This document shows, one piece after another, positions 60,940 to 64,000 of a stretch of DNA of 64,000 nucleotides. Below the pieces are notes generated by a model, which worked only from the letters and a program-made list of their open reading frames with translations, was not told the origin of the DNA and did not search any database. How positions within the stretch are numbered: the first letter of the stretch is position 1; each line of letters begins with the position of its first letter. Origin of the DNA: Clostridium pasteurianum. GTDB lineage: Bacteria > Bacillota > Clostridia > Clostridiales > Clostridiaceae. The position numbers and the translations under genes are program-made. The stretch lies in the NCBI RefSeq assembly GCF_001705235.1, contig NZ_MCGV01000001.1, positions 3,724,181 to 3,788,180 on the forward strand, in the 5' to 3' direction.

Positions 60940-63900
60940 ATGGGAGAAAATTTACATTTAGGATTAGATGTAGGATCAACTACTGTAAAAATAGTAATTT
61001 TAAATGATGATGATAACATTTTATACAGTAAGTATCAGAGACATTATTCAGATATTAAGTTTACAATTATAAGCCTCATAACTGAAGCATACGAAAAATT
61101 TAAAAATGAAAATGTTACAGTTATGGTAACCGGTTCTGGAGGATTGTCTGTTTCCGAATGGATGGATGTTAAATTTATTCAAGAAGTAATAGCATGTACT
61201 AATACTATTGAAAAAATTGTACCTGAAACTGATGTTGCAATAGAACTTGGTGGAGAAGATGCAAAAATAACTTATTTTTATGATGATAATATAGATCAAA
61301 GAATGAATGGAACTTGTGCTGGCGGAACAGGAGCATTTATCGATCAAATGGCTACGCTCTTAAAGACAGATGCCGCAGGCTTAAATGAGCTTGCTAAAAA
61401 GCATACATGTATATACCCAATTGCAGCTAGATGCGGTGTTTTTGCAAAGACAGATGTTCAGCCCCTTTTAAATGAAGGTGCGGCAAAAGAGGATGTAGCA
61501 GCTTCAATACTTCAAGCAGTTGTAAATCAAACTATAAGTGGCCTTGCTTGTGGAAAACCAATAAAAGGTAAAGTCGCATTTTTAGGTGGACCTCTTTACT
61601 TTTTATCTGAACTGAGACAGAGATTTATTGAAACTTTAAAACTCGCAGATGATGAGGTTATTTTCCCGGATAATTCACAGCTATTTGTAGCTATGGGTGC
61701 AGCACTTTCTTCTAAAAATGAGGAAGTATTAACTTTTAGAGAAATAAAGAAAAGACTTTTAAAACTAAATAAAGCAGTAGACAATGGAGTAAATACCTTA
61801 GAGCCTTTATTTAGAGATGAAGATGATTATAATAAATTTAAGGAAAGACATGATAAAGATAAAGTAAGTAGAAGAGAACTTAGTTCATATAGTGGAAATT
61901 GTTTTTTGGGAATAGATGCAGGTTCTACTACTACGAAGGCAGTTTTAATATCTGATACTGGAGAACTTTTATATTCATATTATGGAAGTAATGAAGGAAG
62001 TCCTTTAAAGCTTTCAGTAAAAATATTAAAGGATATATATAGTAAGCTTCCTGAGAATGCTCATATTGTTAATAGTGCATCTACAGGATACGGAGAGAGC
62101 CTTATAAAAGCAGCACTTAAAGTTGATATTGGACAGGTTGAAACAGTTGCACATTATAAAGCTGCTGAATTTTTCCAGCCTGGTGTTGATTTTATACTTG
62201 ATATTGGTGGACAAGATATGAAGTGTATGAGGGTAAAGGATGGAGTAATAAGCTCTGTAACTTTAAATGAAGCTTGTTCATCAGGATGCGGCTCGTTTTT
62301 GGAGACATTTGCCAAATCATTAAATATGGATGTACGTGAGTTTGCAAAGACTGCTATTTTTGCTAAGAGACCTGTTGACTTGGGGTCAAGGTGTACGGTA
62401 TTTATGAATTCAAGGGTAAAGCAGTCTCAAAAAGAAGGTGCTGAAGTAGGTGACATATCAGCTGGACTTTCATACTCAGTAATAAAAAATGCACTCTTTA
62501 AGGTTATAAAGGTTAGAAACCCAAAGGATTTGGGCAAAAGAGTAATAGTACAAGGTGGAACTTTCTATAATGATGCTGTGCTTAGAAGTTTTGAAATAAT
62601 ATCAGGAAGAGAAGCTATAAGACCTGATATTGCAGGACTTATGGGCGCTTTTGGAGCAGCTATTATAGCAAAGGAAAACTATGATGGTAAGCATGAAACA
62701 GCCATATTAAAGAGTGATGAACTTGAAAAGTTTGGCACTCAAACAAGTATGAGAAGATGCGGCAAATGTGCTAATAATTGTATGCTTACAGTGAATGAGT
62801 TTTCAGATGGAAGACAGTTTATAACTGGAAATAGATGTGAAAGAGGCGCTGGCAGCGAAATCAAGAAAAATGATCTTCCTAATTTGTATGATTATAAATA
62901 TAAGAGGATTTTTGGTTATATACCACTTAAAAAGACAGAAGCCAAAAGAGGAGTTGTTGGAATTCCTAGAGTTTTAAATATGTATGAAAACTATCCATTT
63001 TGGTTTACTTTTTTTACAGAGCTAGGGTTTAGAGTTGAATTATCACCTAGATCGTCTAAACGTGTTTATGAAAAAGGTATGGATACAATACCGTCTGAAT
63101 CTGTATGTTATCCTGGTAAAATTGCACATGGACATGTTGTTAGTCTTATGGAAAGAGGTATAAAGTTCATATTTTATCCTTGTGTTCCATATGAGAGACA
63201 GGAACAAAAGGATGCAAATAATCATTATAATTGTCCTATAGTAACCTCTTATGCAGAGATTATAAAGAATAATATTGATGGTCTTAGAGATGGAGATATA
63301 ATATTTAAAAATCCTTTCTTGTCATTAGATGATAAGGGCAAACTAAAAGAAATGCTTTTAGAGTCACTTAAGGAATTTAATTTAACAAAGAGTGAAGTTG
63401 GCTTAGCTGTGGATAAAGCGTGGGATGAACAGGAAAACTTAAGGCAGGATATAGGTAGAAAAGGTGAAGAAGTTTTAAAATATTTAAAGAAAACTGGTAA
63501 AAAAGGAATAGTTTTATCAGGAAGACCATATCACATTGATCCTGAAATAAACCATGGGATACCAGAACTTATAAATAGTTTTGGGATGGCTGTTTTAACT
63601 GAGGATTCTATTGCGCATCTTGGAAAAGTTGAAAGACCTTTAAGAGTAGTAGATCAATGGGTATATCATTCAAGGCTGTATGCAGCAGCAAGTTTTGTTG
63701 CACATGAAGATAATCTTGAACTTGTACAACTTAATTCTTTTGGATGCGGGCTTGATGCGGTAACAACTGATCAAGTTGAAGAAATACTGGATCAGTATGG
63801 AAAAATATATACTCTCATTAAAATAGATGAGGGAAGCAATCTAGGAGCTATAAGGATAAGAATAAGGTCCCTTAAAGCAGCTATGGCTGAGAGAGATAAG

Positions 63901-64000
63901 AATAATATAAAACCTGAAAGGAAGTTTGAACTTCCAAAGAGAAAAGTATTTACTAAGGAAATGAGAAAAAATCATACTATATTGATGCCTCAAATGTCTC
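60940..64000 (+). CDS. Fused CoA-substrate enzyme activase (two BcrAD domains plus DUF2229), 3' truncated
   Basis: At least 1020 residues, open to the right edge; full members are about 1400. ATG 60940 has AGGAAGG 5 bp upstream. Domain 1 (about 5-275) is an ASKHA ATPase: [49 protein letters not shown]. Domain 2 (about 322-585) repeats it: [49 protein letters not shown] Cys motif follows ([10 protein letters not shown]), then DUF2229 ([31 protein letters not shown]) and an HgdB-like tail ([27 protein letters not shown]). It probably couples ATP hydrolysis to electron transfer. The operon at 32818-35754 carries similar parts as separate proteins. Confidence 0.9.
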   Translation, partial: MGENLHLGLDVGSTTVKIVILNDDDNILYSKYQRHYSDIKFTIISLITEAYEKFKNENVTVMVTGSGGLSVSEWMDVKFIQEVIACTNTIEKIVPETDVAIELGGEDAKITYFYDDNIDQRMNGTCAGGTGAFIDQMATLLKTDAAGLNELAKKHTCIYPIAARCGVFAKTDVQPLLNEGAAKEDVAASILQAVVNQTISGLACGKPIKGKVAFLGGPLYFLSELRQRFIETLKLADDEVIFPDNSQLFVAMGAALSSKNEEVLTFREIKKRLLKLNKAVDNGVNTLEPLFRDEDDYNKFKERHDKDKVSRRELSSYSGNCFLGIDAGSTTTKAVLISDTGELLYSYYGSNEGSPLKLSVKILKDIYSKLPENAHIVNSASTGYGESLIKAALKVDIGQVETVAHYKAAEFFQPGVDFILDIGGQDMKCMRVKDGVISSVTLNEACSSGCGSFLETFAKSLNMDVREFAKTAIFAKRPVDLGSRCTVFMNSRVKQSQKEGAEVGDISAGLSYSVIKNALFKVIKVRNPKDLGKRVIVQGGTFYNDAVLRSFEIISGREAIRPDIAGLMGAFGAAIIAKENYDGKHETAILKSDELEKFGTQTSMRRCGKCANNCMLTVNEFSDGRQFITGNRCERGAGSEIKKNDLPNLYDYKYKRIFGYIPLKKTEAKRGVVGIPRVLNMYENYPFWFTFFTELGFRVELSPRSSKRVYEKGMDTIPSESVCYPGKIAHGHVVSLMERGIKFIFYPCVPYERQEQKDANNHYNCPIVTSYAEIIKNNIDGLRDGDIIFKNPFLSLDDKGKLKEMLLESLKEFNLTKSEVGLAVDKAWDEQENLRQDIGRKGEEVLKYLKKTGKKGIVLSGRPYHIDPEINHGIPELINSFGMAVLTEDSIAHLGKVERPLRVVDQWVYHSRLYAAASFVAHEDNLELVQLNSFGCGLDAVTTDQVEEILDQYGKIYTLIKIDEGSNLGAIRIRIRSLKAAMAERDKNNIKPERKFELPKRKVFTKEMRKNHTILMPQMS

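Overview
The window looks like chromosome of a low-GC Firmicute of the class Clostridia, most like a solventogenic Clostridium of the C. acetobutylicum type. The reasons are very AT-rich DNA, strong AGGAGG ribosome sites, frequent TTG starts, 2-hydroxyacyl-CoA dehydratase activases, corrinoid uptake, and ZTP, cobalamin, THF and preQ1-I riboswitches. The genus-level call is inference; no rRNA, tRNA or species marker was seen.

Layout. 1-8.2 kb: type VII secretion (T7SS) operon with a lipase-like putative effector whose helical targeting-like region is C-terminal, a small helical partner, EssC, an EsaB-like protein and two WXG100 proteins. 8.5-11.9 kb: tandem array of paralogous lipoproteins and membrane-anchored proteins (order A-B-A-remnant B-A), with another type B member at the left edge before the effector. 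12.2-14.7 kb: GNAT gene and a stand-alone AICAR transformylase under a ZTP riboswitch. 14.7-19.3 kb: corrinoid/iron-type ABC uptake operon under a cobalamin riboswitch. 19.3-31.5 kb: VOC protein, a pair of HELSH-type membrane proteins, PAP2 phosphatase, flavin reductase, YibE/F plus a two-component system facing htrA (CssRS-like arrangement), AI-2E-family protein, LTA synthase-like sulfatase, GreA. 31.9-37.0 kb: PilZ protein, split dehydratase-activase operon, patatin. 37-42.7 kb: HAD phosphatase, glycosidase-like protein, IS remnant, RibD/DHFR-like reductase, folate ECF component with THF riboswitch, L,D-transpeptidase. 43-50.2 kb: DUF4912 protein and GH57 enzyme, QueT with preQ1 riboswitch, PUA/Mrr-like protein, M16 peptidase, RecX, transglutaminase-like protein. 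50.4-59.7 kb: surface-polysaccharide cluster with two receiver-type domains, a flippase, three glycosyltransferases and a 1470-residue membrane protein. 60-64 kb: TPR protein, a candidate structured RNA, and a large fused activase cut by the right edge.

The most striking feature outside genes is a family of about 75-195 bp imperfect palindromes (R1-R8 here). They have two distinguishable arms, A and B. In all eight cases the A-to-B direction matches transcription of the gene or leader they sit in. Seven lie at or within a few bases of a stop codon; the eighth lies in the mRNA leader between the cobalamin riboswitch and its gene. Several are followed by a second short conserved module. This looks like an oriented 3'-UTR or REP-like element rather than randomly inserted DNA.

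The T7SS effector locus resembles in layout the reversed-domain lipase toxin TslA of Staphylococcus aureus with its helical partners and lipoprotein immunity proteins. The neighbouring lipoprotein array is therefore a candidate set of immunity genes. This is inference from architecture only.
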